A stretch of 64,000 nt of DNA from Pseudomonas defluvii (GTDB lineage: Bacteria > Pseudomonadota > Gammaproteobacteria > Pseudomonadales > Pseudomonadaceae). The stretch spans positions 1-64,000 of the forward strand of contig NZ_MBPN01000012.1 in NCBI RefSeq assembly GCF_001695625.1. Direction: 5' to 3'. The position numbers were made by a program, and so were the translations under genes. Shown here in pieces: positions 46,975-55,661 of this stretch (positions are counted from its first letter, which is position 1; each line of letters begins with the position of its first letter). Below the pieces are notes generated by a model that was given only the letters and a program-made list of their open reading frames with translations, ran no database searches and was not told the origin of the DNA.

Positions 46975-49145
46975 GCCACTTCCTGTGCCATCTGATAGGC
47001 GATCCGCAGCTCGGCGGCCTGCTCGGCCAGCGCTTCCTGAAGAACCTCGGCGGTAATCAAACCGCGCGCAACCAGGTGCTCGCCGATCGACATCTGCTCC
47101 GGGTTGTAGTCAATGAGTACCTGATTGAACAGGCTGCTTGGCAAAATACCACGCACCTGCAGCAGTGCGCCAAGCATGACCTGGTGATGGCTGACCCGCT
47201 CAAGGAGCGCAGCGTCGTCCTGATGCTTGGCCAGCACTGCGAGCATTTGCCGCGTGTCCTCCGGTTGCCAGGGGCTGGGGTAGTGATAACTCAATCCCAG
47301 GGTGACTCGCCCTTGGGGGGCCAGTTGGCAGCGTACGGGACGTTTCAACTGGCGACTGATCACACCCAGCGCCACCTGGCTGACAGGCCCCTCGCTGGCC
47401 AGAACCAGCGTCGGGCCGTCTTCAGCGACCGGCAGCACCGCATAGAGAATAGCCAGCCGACGAGGCAAGAGGGTAATCAGCGCCGGGGGAATGTTGAACG
47501 GGTTGAGCAGTGCCCACGCCATGTCAAATTGCTCGGCAAGTGCCTGGACCAACTGCTCGCTGTCGATCAGTCCTCGCAACAGCAGCTCACGCCCCAGGCG
47601 CCGGCGTACCGGGCTGGTCAGGGCATCCTGCAGTTGTGCTTCGCTGATCAGCCCCTTGGCGACCAAACGCTGCCCCAACGGTTCGCGCATGGGGGTGGTC
47701 AGCGCTGGAAACTCATGAGTGGTCTTGTCCCAGGCGACCCGTCGTGAGTCGCCCATCTCCAAGACTTGGCGCAGGGCTCGCAGGTTGGCGAAAAAATTGA
47801 CGAAATTGCTCCACATCATTCGGGGTGCCGAAAGCAGGCCCTCAATGATGCCGTAGTAACGGGTGACGAAATAACCGCGCTGAAGCAAACGGTTGATCAA
47901 CAGCAGGCCGTTGAGCCAGAGCAGCGTCGACAACAGGGCGCTGTCGGACAGGATGGACGGGAAGCGCCAGGCGTCGGGCGCGATCACCGTCACCAGCCAC
48001 ATGGCCAGCAACACCAGGAACAACAGGTTAACCAGAAAGCTCAGCAGGTAGGCAAACAGCCCACGGCGATCGCGCCAGAGGAAGTAGTTGAGTGCCGCTA
48101 TGCGGCTCCAGCCCAGGTTGCTGGTGCCCTGAAAGACAATCCCCACGATCCAGCGCGACTTCTGGCGGATCGCGTGTCGCCAGTCACGCGGAAAGTGTTC
48201 GCGCACGCAGATTACCTGGGCAAATTCACGGCTCATGCCCCAATGCCACTCGCGCTTGAGCGCAAGTTGCGGGTCGCTTATCGAATAACGGGCAAAGATG
48301 CACTTCATGCCTTTGCGCTTGAGCCTGAAGCCGATGTCGTAGTCTTCGGTCAGGCTCTGTACATCGAATGCGATACCGTCGCCGTCTTCAAGTAGTGCCG
48401 TGATAGCCCGGCGGCTGAAGCAGGTACCGACACCGGCGCTGGGAACCTGGCCGCTGAGCGCTTCGCGGACAATGACATCCTTGCCATGGTTTTCGGCGAA
48501 CTCATCGACGTAATGACCTGCCGTGAACCCGTGCCATTGGGGGGCGAAGGGGTAGACCGGTATCTGAATCATGTCCTTGTCGGGCAGCAAGTAGTTGAAC
48601 AGCCGCAACTCCATCGGCGAGATGACATCCTCGGCGTCATGCAGGATGTAACCGGCGAACTCGATTCTCGCATCGCGCTGGAAGCGCAGGATCGCGTCGA
48701 TGATGTTGTTCAGGCAGTCGGCCTTGCTGGTGGGGCCGGGGCGGGCACAGATGACTTTGTGAACATTGGGATAATGTAGGCACACCGCGTCGACATCGGC
48801 CTGGGTTTGCGGGTCGTTGGGGTAGGTGCCGACAAAGATCTGGTAGTTCTCGTAATCGAGTGTGGAGGCTGCCAAGCGGGCCATCTCGCCAACGACGCCC
48901 ACTTCGTGCCAGGCAGGCACCATGATTGCCAGCGGTTTTTCCGGTACCTCGAACAGGCGGCGTTCGTCGGCGCGCGCATATTTGTCATAGATGCGAAAGC
49001 GTCGTATGAGTTTGCGCAACCAATAGATCAGGTCGATGAACAGATCGTCGAGCCCGAGCAGGAACATCAGGCTGGCCAGTACGATGGCCAGCAGCTTGAG
49101 GCCGAACAGCACGTAGGTCAGGGCGTCGACCAGGCCCAGGCTCAT
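46971..49145 (-). CDS. nfrB: NfrB-like membrane glycosyltransferase with C-terminal MshEN-type domain
   Basis: This 724-residue inner-membrane enzyme polymerises a sugar nucleotide into a glycan. A GT2 domain contains VPAWHEVGVVGEMARLAAST, the metal motif HDAEDVISPMELRLFNY, EDYDIGFRLKRKGMK, and RQKSRWIVGIVFQ. Membrane helices lie at about 1-35 and 360-430. The C-terminal 230 residues hold repeats such as LGRELLLRGLIDSEQLVQAL and IGEHLVARGLITAEVLQEAL, the MshEN type known to bind c-di-GMP. It overlaps wecB upstream and nfrA downstream by four bases each. Confidence 0.9.
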   Translation of the reverse strand: MSLGLVDALTYVLFGLKLLAIVLASLMFLLGLDDLFIDLIYWLRKLIRRFRIYDKYARADERRLFEVPEKPLAIMVPAWHEVGVVGEMARLAASTLDYENYQIFVGTYPNDPQTQADVDAVCLHYPNVHKVICARPGPTSKADCLNNIIDAILRFQRDARIEFAGYILHDAEDVISPMELRLFNYLLPDKDMIQIPVYPFAPQWHGFTAGHYVDEFAENHGKDVIVREALSGQVPSAGVGTCFSRRAITALLEDGDGIAFDVQSLTEDYDIGFRLKRKGMKCIFARYSISDPQLALKREWHWGMSREFAQVICVREHFPRDWRHAIRQKSRWIVGIVFQGTSNLGWSRIAALNYFLWRDRRGLFAYLLSFLVNLLFLVLLAMWLVTVIAPDAWRFPSILSDSALLSTLLWLNGLLLINRLLQRGYFVTRYYGIIEGLLSAPRMMWSNFVNFFANLRALRQVLEMGDSRRVAWDKTTHEFPALTTPMREPLGQRLVAKGLISEAQLQDALTSPVRRRLGRELLLRGLIDSEQLVQALAEQFDMAWALLNPFNIPPALITLLPRRLAILYAVLPVAEDGPTLVLASEGPVSQVALGVISRQLKRPVRCQLAPQGRVTLGLSYHYPSPWQPEDTRQMLAVLAKHQDDAALLERVSHHQVMLGALLQVRGILPSSLFNQVLIDYNPEQMSIGEHLVARGLITAEVLQEALAEQAAELRIAYQMAQEVA

Positions 49146-50296
49146 GAGATCTCTCGCCCGTTGGCGTTGTCCTCGAGCCAGCGGCTCAGCCGTTCGGCAA
49201 TGCGCTCGCTGGCATGTCCGTCACCATAAGGGCTGAACACCCGGCTCATGCGCTGGTAGTGGTCAGGCTCTTCAAGCAGGCGGCTGGTTTCCTTGACGAT
49301 CCGTTCGGTCTGGGTGCCCACCAGCAACACCGTGCCACCCTCCAGTACCGAGGGCCGCTCCGTTACCTTGCGCAGCACCAGCAGTGGCTTGCCCAGTGCC
49401 GGTGCTTCTTCCTGGATTCCTCCGGAATCGCTCAGGATCAAGTAGGCGCGGTCCATTAGCCAGACAAAGTGTCGATAGTCCTGAGGGGCGACCAGCAGGA
49501 TGTTCGGCTGATGTGAAAGAACCGAGTAGACGGCCTTCTGGACGTGCGGATTAAGATGCACCGGGTAGACGAACTGAACCTCGGGGTAACGCAGGGCCAG
49601 CTCGGCGATGGCCAGGCAGATACGCTCAAAGCCATGCCCGAAGTTTTCCCGGCGATGGCCAGTGATCAGCACCATGCGCTGGTCATCGCGCAAGGCTGAC
49701 AGTGGCGAGGCGGTTGCCGGTTTCCAGTGGCTGCTCTTGAGGTGTTCGCGCATCCACAGCAAGGCATCGATGACCGTATTGCCGGTCACTTCGATCTGCT
49801 CCAGCACGACCCCTTCGTGCAGCAGGTTATCGCGGGCCTTCTTGGTCGGGGGGAAATGCAGGTCGGCGATGATCGTGGTCATACGGCGATTGGCTTCCTC
49901 GGGCCAGGGCGCCTTGAGGTTTCCGGTGCGCAGGCCGGCCTCGACATGGGCAATGGGGATATGGCGGTTGAAGGCACAGAGCGCAGCAATGAAACTGGTG
50001 GTGGTATCACCGTGAACAAGGACGATATCCGGTTTTACCTGCTCGTAGTAAAGGTCGAGCTTACCCAGCAACTGTTGGGACAATTCGTTGAGACTCTGGT
50101 TGTCGGTCATGACCTGAAGGTCGATGTCGACGGTCAGGCAGAAGTCCTTCAGAACGTGATTGAGCATTTCCCGGTGTTGCCCGCTGGAGCAGATGTTCAG
50201 CGCGATGTCGGGCCATTGGCGCAATACCCTCGCCAGCGGCGCCATCTTGATCGCTTCGGGGCGTGTGCCGAAAACCATCATGACTTTATAGGGCAT
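49142..50296 (-). CDS. UDP-N-acetylglucosamine 2-epimerase (non-hydrolysing)
   Basis: This 384-residue WecB-type epimerase interconverts UDP-GlcNAc and UDP-ManNAc. Motifs are VFGTRPEAIKMAPL, SGQHREM, GDTTTSF, HVEAGLRTG, TGHRREN and SDSGGIQEEAP. ATG at 50296 (MPYKVMMVFG) is preferred over the earlier in-frame ATG at 50311. It is the first gene of a four-gene overlapping operon and supplies UDP-ManNAc to the NfrB-like enzyme. CGCTTGG (50397) and CCAAGCG (50418) form a 7-bp inverted repeat in the leader. Confidence 0.93.
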   Translation of the reverse strand: MPYKVMMVFGTRPEAIKMAPLARVLRQWPDIALNICSSGQHREMLNHVLKDFCLTVDIDLQVMTDNQSLNELSQQLLGKLDLYYEQVKPDIVLVHGDTTTSFIAALCAFNRHIPIAHVEAGLRTGNLKAPWPEEANRRMTTIIADLHFPPTKKARDNLLHEGVVLEQIEVTGNTVIDALLWMREHLKSSHWKPATASPLSALRDDQRMVLITGHRRENFGHGFERICLAIAELALRYPEVQFVYPVHLNPHVQKAVYSVLSHQPNILLVAPQDYRHFVWLMDRAYLILSDSGGIQEEAPALGKPLLVLRKVTERPSVLEGGTVLLVGTQTERIVKETSRLLEEPDHYQRMSRVFSPYGDGHASERIAERLSRWLEDNANGREIS

Positions 50297-50485
50297 GTTC
50301 GTGCTCCTCATAGCCTCCTTGCGCGTGCTAGAAGTTGTACGGTAATCATGTCCTGTAAACGCTAGATACAAGCAGTTGCCCGAAAGCTTGTCCAATCGCT
50401 TGGTCGGACGCTTGAGGCCAAGCGGGGCGGCAAGCCTAGCACAAGTCGTTGACGTGAGGGGGAGACCTGAGCTAGTTTCCTCCTC

Positions 50486-50551
50486 ATGACTTTACTCCCG
50501 CATTTGCCTCAGCACAGCATTATTACCGCCATTATCGTTTTGGCGGGCTAG
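50486..50551 (+). CDS. Leader peptide of the ilvA attenuator
   Basis: This is a 21-codon open frame from ATG to TAG, with cTCCTC just upstream rather than a clear ribosome site. It is loaded with branched-chain codons: four Ile, four Leu and one Val, including two ATT pairs or ATT-ATC at 50519-50524 and 50531-50536. It lies just before a perfect hairpin and ilvA. Such leaders sense charged tRNA-Ile or tRNA-Leu by ribosome stalling. The end codons GGCGGG (50542-50547) can pair with the first arm of the terminator. Confidence 0.7.
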   Translation: MTLLPHLPQHSIITAIIVLAG

Positions 50552-50565
50552 CTGGCACTTGCACC

Positions 50566-50600
50566 GAACCCGCCCTGGAGGCGGGTTCTTTCTCTCTCTC
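50566..50600 (+). terminator. Attenuator terminator upstream of ilvA
   Basis: GAACCCGCC (50566-50574) and GGCGGGTTC (50580-50588) form a perfect 9-bp stem with a CTGGA loop, followed by a T/C-rich tail. GGCGGG at 50542-50547 can pair with CCCGCC at 50569-50574 instead, giving an antiterminator. This is the classic layout of transcription attenuation. Confidence 0.75.
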
Positions 50601-50632
50601 CTGGGCACTTTGAAAAAAACCAGGAGTCACCG

Positions 50633-52195
50633 ATGACCAGCCTTACCGCTTGCCCCAGCGTACCCACCGTCTTGACCACGATGCTGTCGGACTATGTGCG
50701 CAGGATTCTTGCCGCACCGGTGTATGACCTGGCCATTGAAACACCACTGCAATCGGCCCGTGCACTATCGGCTGCCTTGGGCAACGAGGTGTTGCTCAAG
50801 CGTGAAGACCTGCAGCCCACCTTTTCCTTCAAGATCCGTGGCGCGTATACCCGATTGAGTGCCTTGACTGCCGCCCAGCGCGCCTCTGGCGTGGTCACCG
50901 CGTCGGCAGGCAACCATGCTCAAGGCGTTGCCTTGGCCGCCCGCGAGTTGGCCATGACCGCCACTATCGTAATGCCAACCACCACCCCTGAACTGAAGGT
51001 CGAAGGTGTGCGTTCCCGTGGTGGCCACGTGGTGTTGCACGGTGACAGCTTCCCTCAAGCCCTGGCTCATGCGCTGACGTTGGCCGACACCGAGGGCATG
51101 ACCTTTGTGCCGCCCTTCGATGACCCGGACGTCATTGCCGGGCAGGGCACTGTCGCCATGGAAATCCTTCGTCAGCAGCCTGGCAACCTGGATGCGATCT
51201 TCGTGCCGGTCGGTGGTGGTGGGTTGATCGCGGGGATCGCGGCGTATGTGAAGTACCTGCGTCCGCAGGTCAAGGTCATTGGTGTAGAACCGGCAGACTC
51301 CAACTGCCTGCAAGCGGCCATGGCGGCCGGGGAGCGGGTGGTACTGTCACAGGTCGGCAGTTTCGCAGACGGTGTGGCCGTGGCGCAGATCGGTGCGCAT
51401 TGTTTTGACGTGTGTCGTCACTTCGTGGATGAGGTGATCACGGTTGGCAACGATGAAATCTGCGCGGCGATCAAGGATATCTATGACGACACCCGTTCGA
51501 TCACCGAACCATCGGGCGCATTGGCTGTCGCCGGCATCAAGCGGTATGTGGCGTCGCGCGGTGTGACGGGGCAGACGCTGGTGGCCATCGATTCGGGGGC
51601 CAACGTCAACTTCGACCGGTTGCGGCACGTAGCCGAACGCGCAGAACTGGGGGAGCAACGTGAAGCGATCATCGCGGTGACCATCCCGGAACAACCCGGC
51701 AGCTTCAGGGCGTTCTGCCAGGCGCTGGGCAAGCGTCAGATCACCGAGTTCAATTACCGCTACTACCCCGGCAAGGAGGCTCGCCTGTTCGTGGGCGTGC
51801 AAACCCACCCCCAGCGGGATCCTCGTGCGCAGTTGTTGTCGAGCCTGCGTGATCAGGGCTACAGCGTGCTAGACCTGACGGATAACGAACTGGCCAAGCT
51901 GCACATTCGCCATACGGTTGGCGGCCATGCTGGTCCCGGTGCCAACGAACGGGTCCTGCGCTTTGAGTTTCCTGAGCGCCCAGGTGCCTTGCTGGCGTTC
52001 CTTGAACGGCTGGGCAAGCGCTGGAACATCAGCCTGTTTCACTACCGCAACCACGGTGCGGCTGAAGCCCGGGTGTTTACCGCTCTTGAAGTGCCAGAAG
52101 AGGAGCGTGCGGAGTTACCCGCGATGCTGGACGCCATAGGCTATCGCTACTGGGACGAAACGGATAATCCGGCCTACCAGTTGTTTCTGGGTTAA
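50633..52195 (+). CDS. ilvA: Threonine ammonia-lyase, biosynthetic
   Basis: This PLP enzyme makes 2-oxobutanoate from threonine, the first step to isoleucine. Of 520 residues, LKREDLQPTFSFKIRGAY near 62 carries the PLP lysine, ASAGNHAQG binds substrate, and VPVGGGGLIAGIAAYV grips the PLP phosphate. Two ACT-like C-terminal domains (IIAVTIPEQPGSFRAFCQAL and RVLRFEFPERPGALLAFLERL) give feedback inhibition by isoleucine. The start at 50633 follows CCAGGAG; ATG at 50681 is a second option. It is preceded by the leader peptide and terminator. Confidence 0.94.
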   Translation: MTSLTACPSVPTVLTTMLSDYVRRILAAPVYDLAIETPLQSARALSAALGNEVLLKREDLQPTFSFKIRGAYTRLSALTAAQRASGVVTASAGNHAQGVALAARELAMTATIVMPTTTPELKVEGVRSRGGHVVLHGDSFPQALAHALTLADTEGMTFVPPFDDPDVIAGQGTVAMEILRQQPGNLDAIFVPVGGGGLIAGIAAYVKYLRPQVKVIGVEPADSNCLQAAMAAGERVVLSQVGSFADGVAVAQIGAHCFDVCRHFVDEVITVGNDEICAAIKDIYDDTRSITEPSGALAVAGIKRYVASRGVTGQTLVAIDSGANVNFDRLRHVAERAELGEQREAIIAVTIPEQPGSFRAFCQALGKRQITEFNYRYYPGKEARLFVGVQTHPQRDPRAQLLSSLRDQGYSVLDLTDNELAKLHIRHTVGGHAGPGANERVLRFEFPERPGALLAFLERLGKRWNISLFHYRNHGAAEARVFTALEVPEEERAELPAMLDAIGYRYWDETDNPAYQLFLG

Positions 52196-52279
52196 GCCCT
52201 TCGTTGCCACAGATCAACACGCCGTTCTGCCTACAGGTAGATCCTGAGTGCAATCGCACATTGCATGAGGGATCGGACC

Positions 52280-53428
52280 ATGAGCAGTACGTTTTTCATT
52301 CCAGCGGTCAACATCATGGGCATCGATTGCCTGGCAGAGGCAATGGATGCTATTGCCGGCTACGGTTTTCGCAAGGCCTTGATCGTCACCGATAGTGGCC
52401 TGGCCAAGGCCGGTGTTGCCGAGAGGATTTCCGAGCAGCTGGCGGTGCGCGACATCGATGCCGCCATTTTTGACGGTGCCAAACCCAACCCCAGCATTGC
52501 CAACGTCGAACAAGGGCTGGCCCTGCTGCAGCGTGAGCGGTGCGACTTTGTCATTTCATTGGGCGGCGGTTCGCCCCATGACTGTGCCAAGGGCATCGCG
52601 CTGTGTGCAACCAACGGCGGGCATATCCGTGACTACGAAGGTGTCGACCGTTCGGCCAAGCCGCAATTGCCACTGATTGCGATCAACACCACGGCCGGCA
52701 CCGCCAGTGAAATGACGCGTTTCTGCATCATTACCGACGAGGCCCGCCACGTAAAAATGGCCATTGTCGACCGCAACGTGACACCGCTGTTATCGGTCAA
52801 CGACCCGGCCTTGATGGTAGCCATGCCCAAGTCACTGACCGCTGCAACCGGTATGGATGCGCTGACCCATGCGATTGAGGCGTATGTGTCGACGGCAGCC
52901 ACACCGATTACCGATGCCTGCGCGCTGAAAGCGATAGCGTTGATCAACGAGAACCTGCGTCAGGCCGTGAACGAAGGCGCCGACCTCAAGGCCCGCGAGA
53001 ACATGGCCTATGCGCAGTTCCTGGCGGGCATGGCATTCAACAATGCCTCGCTGGGGTATGTGCATGCGATGGCTCATCAATTGGGTGGCTTCTATGACTT
53101 GCCGCATGGCGTTTGTAATGCCGTGCTGCTGCCTCATGTGCAGCGTTTCAACGCCAGCGTCAGTGCCACGCGCTTGCGCGATGTGGCCACGGCCATGGGT
53201 ATCGAAACCAACGGCCTGACCCCGGAGCAGGGCAGTGATGCGGCCATCGCCGGGATCGTCAGCCTGGCACGGTCTATCGACATTCCGGTTGGCCTGGCGG
53301 TGCTCGGTGCCCGCGAAGAGGATATCCCGACGCTGGCGGCCAATGCGCTGAAAGACGCCTGCGGTCTGACCAACCCACGCCCGGCGAACCAGGCCGAGAT
53401 TGAAGCCATCTTCAAGGCTGCGTTCTGA
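52280..53428 (+). CDS. Iron-containing alcohol dehydrogenase (group III)
   Basis: This is a 382-residue NAD-dependent dehydrogenase of the FucO/EutG/YiaY type. NAD binding is in [16 protein letters not shown] near residue 97, and the metal histidines are in [35 protein letters not shown] and nearby. The start at 52280 ([11 protein letters not shown]) has AGGGA 8 bases upstream; an ATG at 52265 is less likely. It is alone between ilvA and the gluconate genes, and its substrate cannot be told. Confidence 0.9.
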   Translation: MSSTFFIPAVNIMGIDCLAEAMDAIAGYGFRKALIVTDSGLAKAGVAERISEQLAVRDIDAAIFDGAKPNPSIANVEQGLALLQRERCDFVISLGGGSPHDCAKGIALCATNGGHIRDYEGVDRSAKPQLPLIAINTTAGTASEMTRFCIITDEARHVKMAIVDRNVTPLLSVNDPALMVAMPKSLTAATGMDALTHAIEAYVSTAATPITDACALKAIALINENLRQAVNEGADLKARENMAYAQFLAGMAFNNASLGYVHAMAHQLGGFYDLPHGVCNAVLLPHVQRFNASVSATRLRDVATAMGIETNGLTPEQGSDAAIAGIVSLARSIDIPVGLAVLGAREEDIPTLAANALKDACGLTNPRPANQAEIEAIFKAAF

Positions 53429-53431
53429 TGT

Positions 53432-53462
53432 AACGTGGCGCCGGTCAGCCCGGCGCCACGTT
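53432..53462. terminator. Bidirectional hairpin between the alcohol dehydrogenase and gntP
   Basis: AACGTGGCGCCGG and CCGGCGCCACGTT form a perfect 13-bp stem with a TCAGC loop in the 36-base gap between two convergent genes. It serves both strands; there is no marked T-run. Confidence 0.6.
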
Positions 53463-53464
53463 GA

Positions 53465-54817
53465 TCAAACCACCCATGACAGCAGCATGATGAAGATGAT
53501 TCCGACCACGGAGAGGATGGTCTCCATCATGCTCCAGGTCTTGAACGTCTGCGCTACGGTCATGTTGAAGTACTGCTTCACCAGCCAGAACCCCGCATCG
53601 TTGACGTGAGACAGGATCAACGAGCCAGCCCCGGTGGCCAGTACCAGCAATTCGCGGTTCACCCCGGGAATCATCCCGATCACCGGCGCAACGATTCCGG
53701 CGCCTGTGATGGTTGCGACCGTCGCTGATCCTGTGGCGATGCGAATCACCGCCGCTACCAGCCAGGCGAGCATGATGGGCGAAATCTGCGCCTGGACGGC
53801 CATCTGCCCGATGACATTGCCGACACCGGTATCGACCAACATTTGCTTGAAGCCACCGCCGGCGCCAACGATCAGCACGATGGCGGCAGTAGGGGCCAGG
53901 CTTTGGTCCAGCAGTTTCATGATCTGCTGGCGGTTGAACCCGCGGGCTGAGCCAAAGGTATAGAACGCCAGCAACAGCGCGGCGAGCAGGGCGGTGATCG
54001 GGTGTCCGATCAGGTCCATCCACTGGCGGAAGATGTGCTCGGCGGGCAGCACAACGTCGGCGAAGGTTTTCAGCAGCATCAGGAACACTGGCAACAGCAC
54101 GGTCATCAGCGTCACGCTGAAGCTCGGCAGGTTCTGCTGGTCGGACTCACGCGCAATCTGCTCCATCAATGCCTGTGAGGGTGAACCTGGGATATGACGC
54201 GAGATGAAGTTGCCATACAGCGGGCCAGCAATGATGGCGGTCGGCAGGGCAACGATCAGTCCGTAGAAAATCGTCTTGCCAATATCGGCATTGAAAATGC
54301 CAATCGCCAGCAGCGGACCTGGATGTGGCGGCACCAACCCGTGTACCACTGACAGGCCGGCGAGCAGCGGAATGCCGATCTTGATCAGCGACACACCGGA
54401 GCGTCGGGCAACGATGAATACCAGCGGGATGAGCAAGACGAAACCGATCTCGAAGAACAGCGGAATGCCCACCAGAAAGGCCGCGAACATCATGGCCCAA
54501 TGGACGTACCGTTTGCCGAACGCACGGATGAGTGTCTGTGCTATCTGGTCGGCCCCGCCAGAGTCGGCCATCAGTTTGCCGAGCATGGTACCCAGTGCCA
54601 GGACAATACCGACGAAACCGAGCACACCGCCGAAACCGTCTTGAAATGACTTCATCACCTTGGCCACCGGCATGCCGGAGGTCAGGCCGAGGAAGCCGGC
54701 AGCCAGTGTCAGGGCGACGAAGGGGTGGACTTTAAAGTGGGTAATCAGCAGCACCAGGCCGATGATGGTGAGCAGGGCGTCCAATAGCAGGTACGTGTCA
54801 GTTGCCAGTCCGAACAT
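53465..54817 (-). CDS. gntP: Gluconate:H+ symporter, GntP family
   Basis: This 450-residue inner-membrane permease has about 12-14 helices. Family segments are TLAAGFLGLTSGMPVAKVMKS, HGLVPPHPGPLLAIGIFNAD and GAGGGFKQMLVDTGVGNVIG. It imports D-gluconate. A GntR palindrome lies 60 bases upstream of the start. It is 99 bases downstream of gntK on the same strand. Confidence 0.92.
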   Translation of the reverse strand: MFGLATDTYLLLDALLTIIGLVLLITHFKVHPFVALTLAAGFLGLTSGMPVAKVMKSFQDGFGGVLGFVGIVLALGTMLGKLMADSGGADQIAQTLIRAFGKRYVHWAMMFAAFLVGIPLFFEIGFVLLIPLVFIVARRSGVSLIKIGIPLLAGLSVVHGLVPPHPGPLLAIGIFNADIGKTIFYGLIVALPTAIIAGPLYGNFISRHIPGSPSQALMEQIARESDQQNLPSFSVTLMTVLLPVFLMLLKTFADVVLPAEHIFRQWMDLIGHPITALLAALLLAFYTFGSARGFNRQQIMKLLDQSLAPTAAIVLIVGAGGGFKQMLVDTGVGNVIGQMAVQAQISPIMLAWLVAAVIRIATGSATVATITGAGIVAPVIGMIPGVNRELLVLATGAGSLILSHVNDAGFWLVKQYFNMTVAQTFKTWSMMETILSVVGIIFIMLLSWVV

Positions 54818-54876
54818 GGTTCAGAGCCTCATATTGTCTTTATTTTGGGCAGTATGGGTGGTGCTTGAAATGCCTG

Positions 54877-54890
54877 AGATAGCGCTATCT
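54877..54890. promoter_or_regulatory. GntR operator 1 (before gntP)
   Basis: AGATAGCGCTATCT is a perfect 14-bp palindrome in the gntK-gntP gap. Its sequence recurs, with one or two changes, before gntK and gntR. This is the type of site bound by LacI-family gluconate repressors. Confidence 0.75.
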
Positions 54891-54916
54891 TTGGTGAGCC
54901 GGAAAATCAGCTTTGG

Positions 54917-55456
54917 TCAGGCTGTTTGCGCCAGTAACGACTCACCGCAGGGCTTTAGCCATTGGTCCACCCTGGTTGCCAACTGATCGACCGGCAAGGT
55001 GGCATCCAGCACCAGTGTCAGCGGCTCGTCATGGGGGGCTTCAAGTGCTGCGAACTGGCTGTCGATCAGGCTGGCGGGCATGAAATGCCCCGGACGGGCG
55101 CGGACGCGTCGGGTGGCTTCTTCTGGGGACAATTCGAGAAAGACGAAACATAACGCCGGCACGGCATCACGCAAGGTCTGCCGGTAACGTTGCTTGAGGG
55201 CCGAGCAGGTGAGAATAGGGCGTTCACCTGCGGCGATCGTAGCCTGCAGCTCTTCAGCCAGGCGTATCAACCAACCGGCGCGGTCGTGGTCGTCGAGTGG
55301 AATGCCGGCGCTCATTTTTTCGATGTTGGCGGCTGGATGAAAGGCATCGCCTTCGATCAAGTGCCCACCACTGCGTTCGGCAATAGCTGAACCCATGCGG
55401 CTCTTGCCGCATCCAGCTACACCCATTACCACTATCGCGGCCTGGGAAGTGTTCAT
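54917..55456 (-). CDS. gntK: Gluconokinase
   Basis: This 179-residue P-loop kinase makes 6-phosphogluconate from gluconate and ATP. Walker A is VVMGVAGCGKSRMGSAIAE near residue 10. GDAFHPAANIEKMSAGIPLDD and LTCSALKQRYRQTLRD are the family motifs. A strong AGGAGG precedes the ATG by 6 bases. A GntR palindrome lies 19 bases upstream of the start. Confidence 0.94.
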   Translation of the reverse strand: MNTSQAAIVVMGVAGCGKSRMGSAIAERSGGHLIEGDAFHPAANIEKMSAGIPLDDHDRAGWLIRLAEELQATIAAGERPILTCSALKQRYRQTLRDAVPALCFVFLELSPEEATRRVRARPGHFMPASLIDSQFAALEAPHDEPLTLVLDATLPVDQLATRVDQWLKPCGESLLAQTA

Positions 55457-55475
55457 CGGTACCTCCTGCAGAGCA

Positions 55476-55489
55476 AGATAGCGCTGTCT
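55476..55489. promoter_or_regulatory. GntR operator 2 (before gntK)
   Basis: AGATAGCGCTGTCT differs from the perfect palindrome at one position and lies 20 bases from the gntK start. Confidence 0.75.
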
Positions 55490-55603
55490 TTGGCCGGTAG
55501 AAAGATTGGCTCGGACGCTACCTGCCCAGATGTTATTGATTTTGTATTAGCAGTCTGGGTGTTCCTTGCAGCACGCACGCAGTTTTGCATTGCCTGACGC
55601 ATG

Positions 55604-55617
55604 AGACAGCGCTACCT
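55604..55617. promoter_or_regulatory. GntR operator 3 (before gntR)
   Basis: AGACAGCGCTACCT matches the same AGAYAGCGCTRYCT pattern, 44 bases before gntR, so autoregulation is likely. Confidence 0.7.
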
Positions 55618-55661
55618 TAGTGCTCGTTCCCCATTCTTTGCAAGACAAAAATATCAGGCCC

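Noticed and set aside
50449-50477. Promoter for the ilvA leader (TTGACG at 50449 with a -10 17 bases on)
   Set aside because: The -35 is good but the -10 (CTAGTT) matches poorly; position is plausible but not enough to list as a feature.
54843-54860. Crc motif before gntP
   Set aside because: The minus-strand A-rich stretch (AAAATAAAG) misses the AANAANAA pattern by one base at the needed positions.
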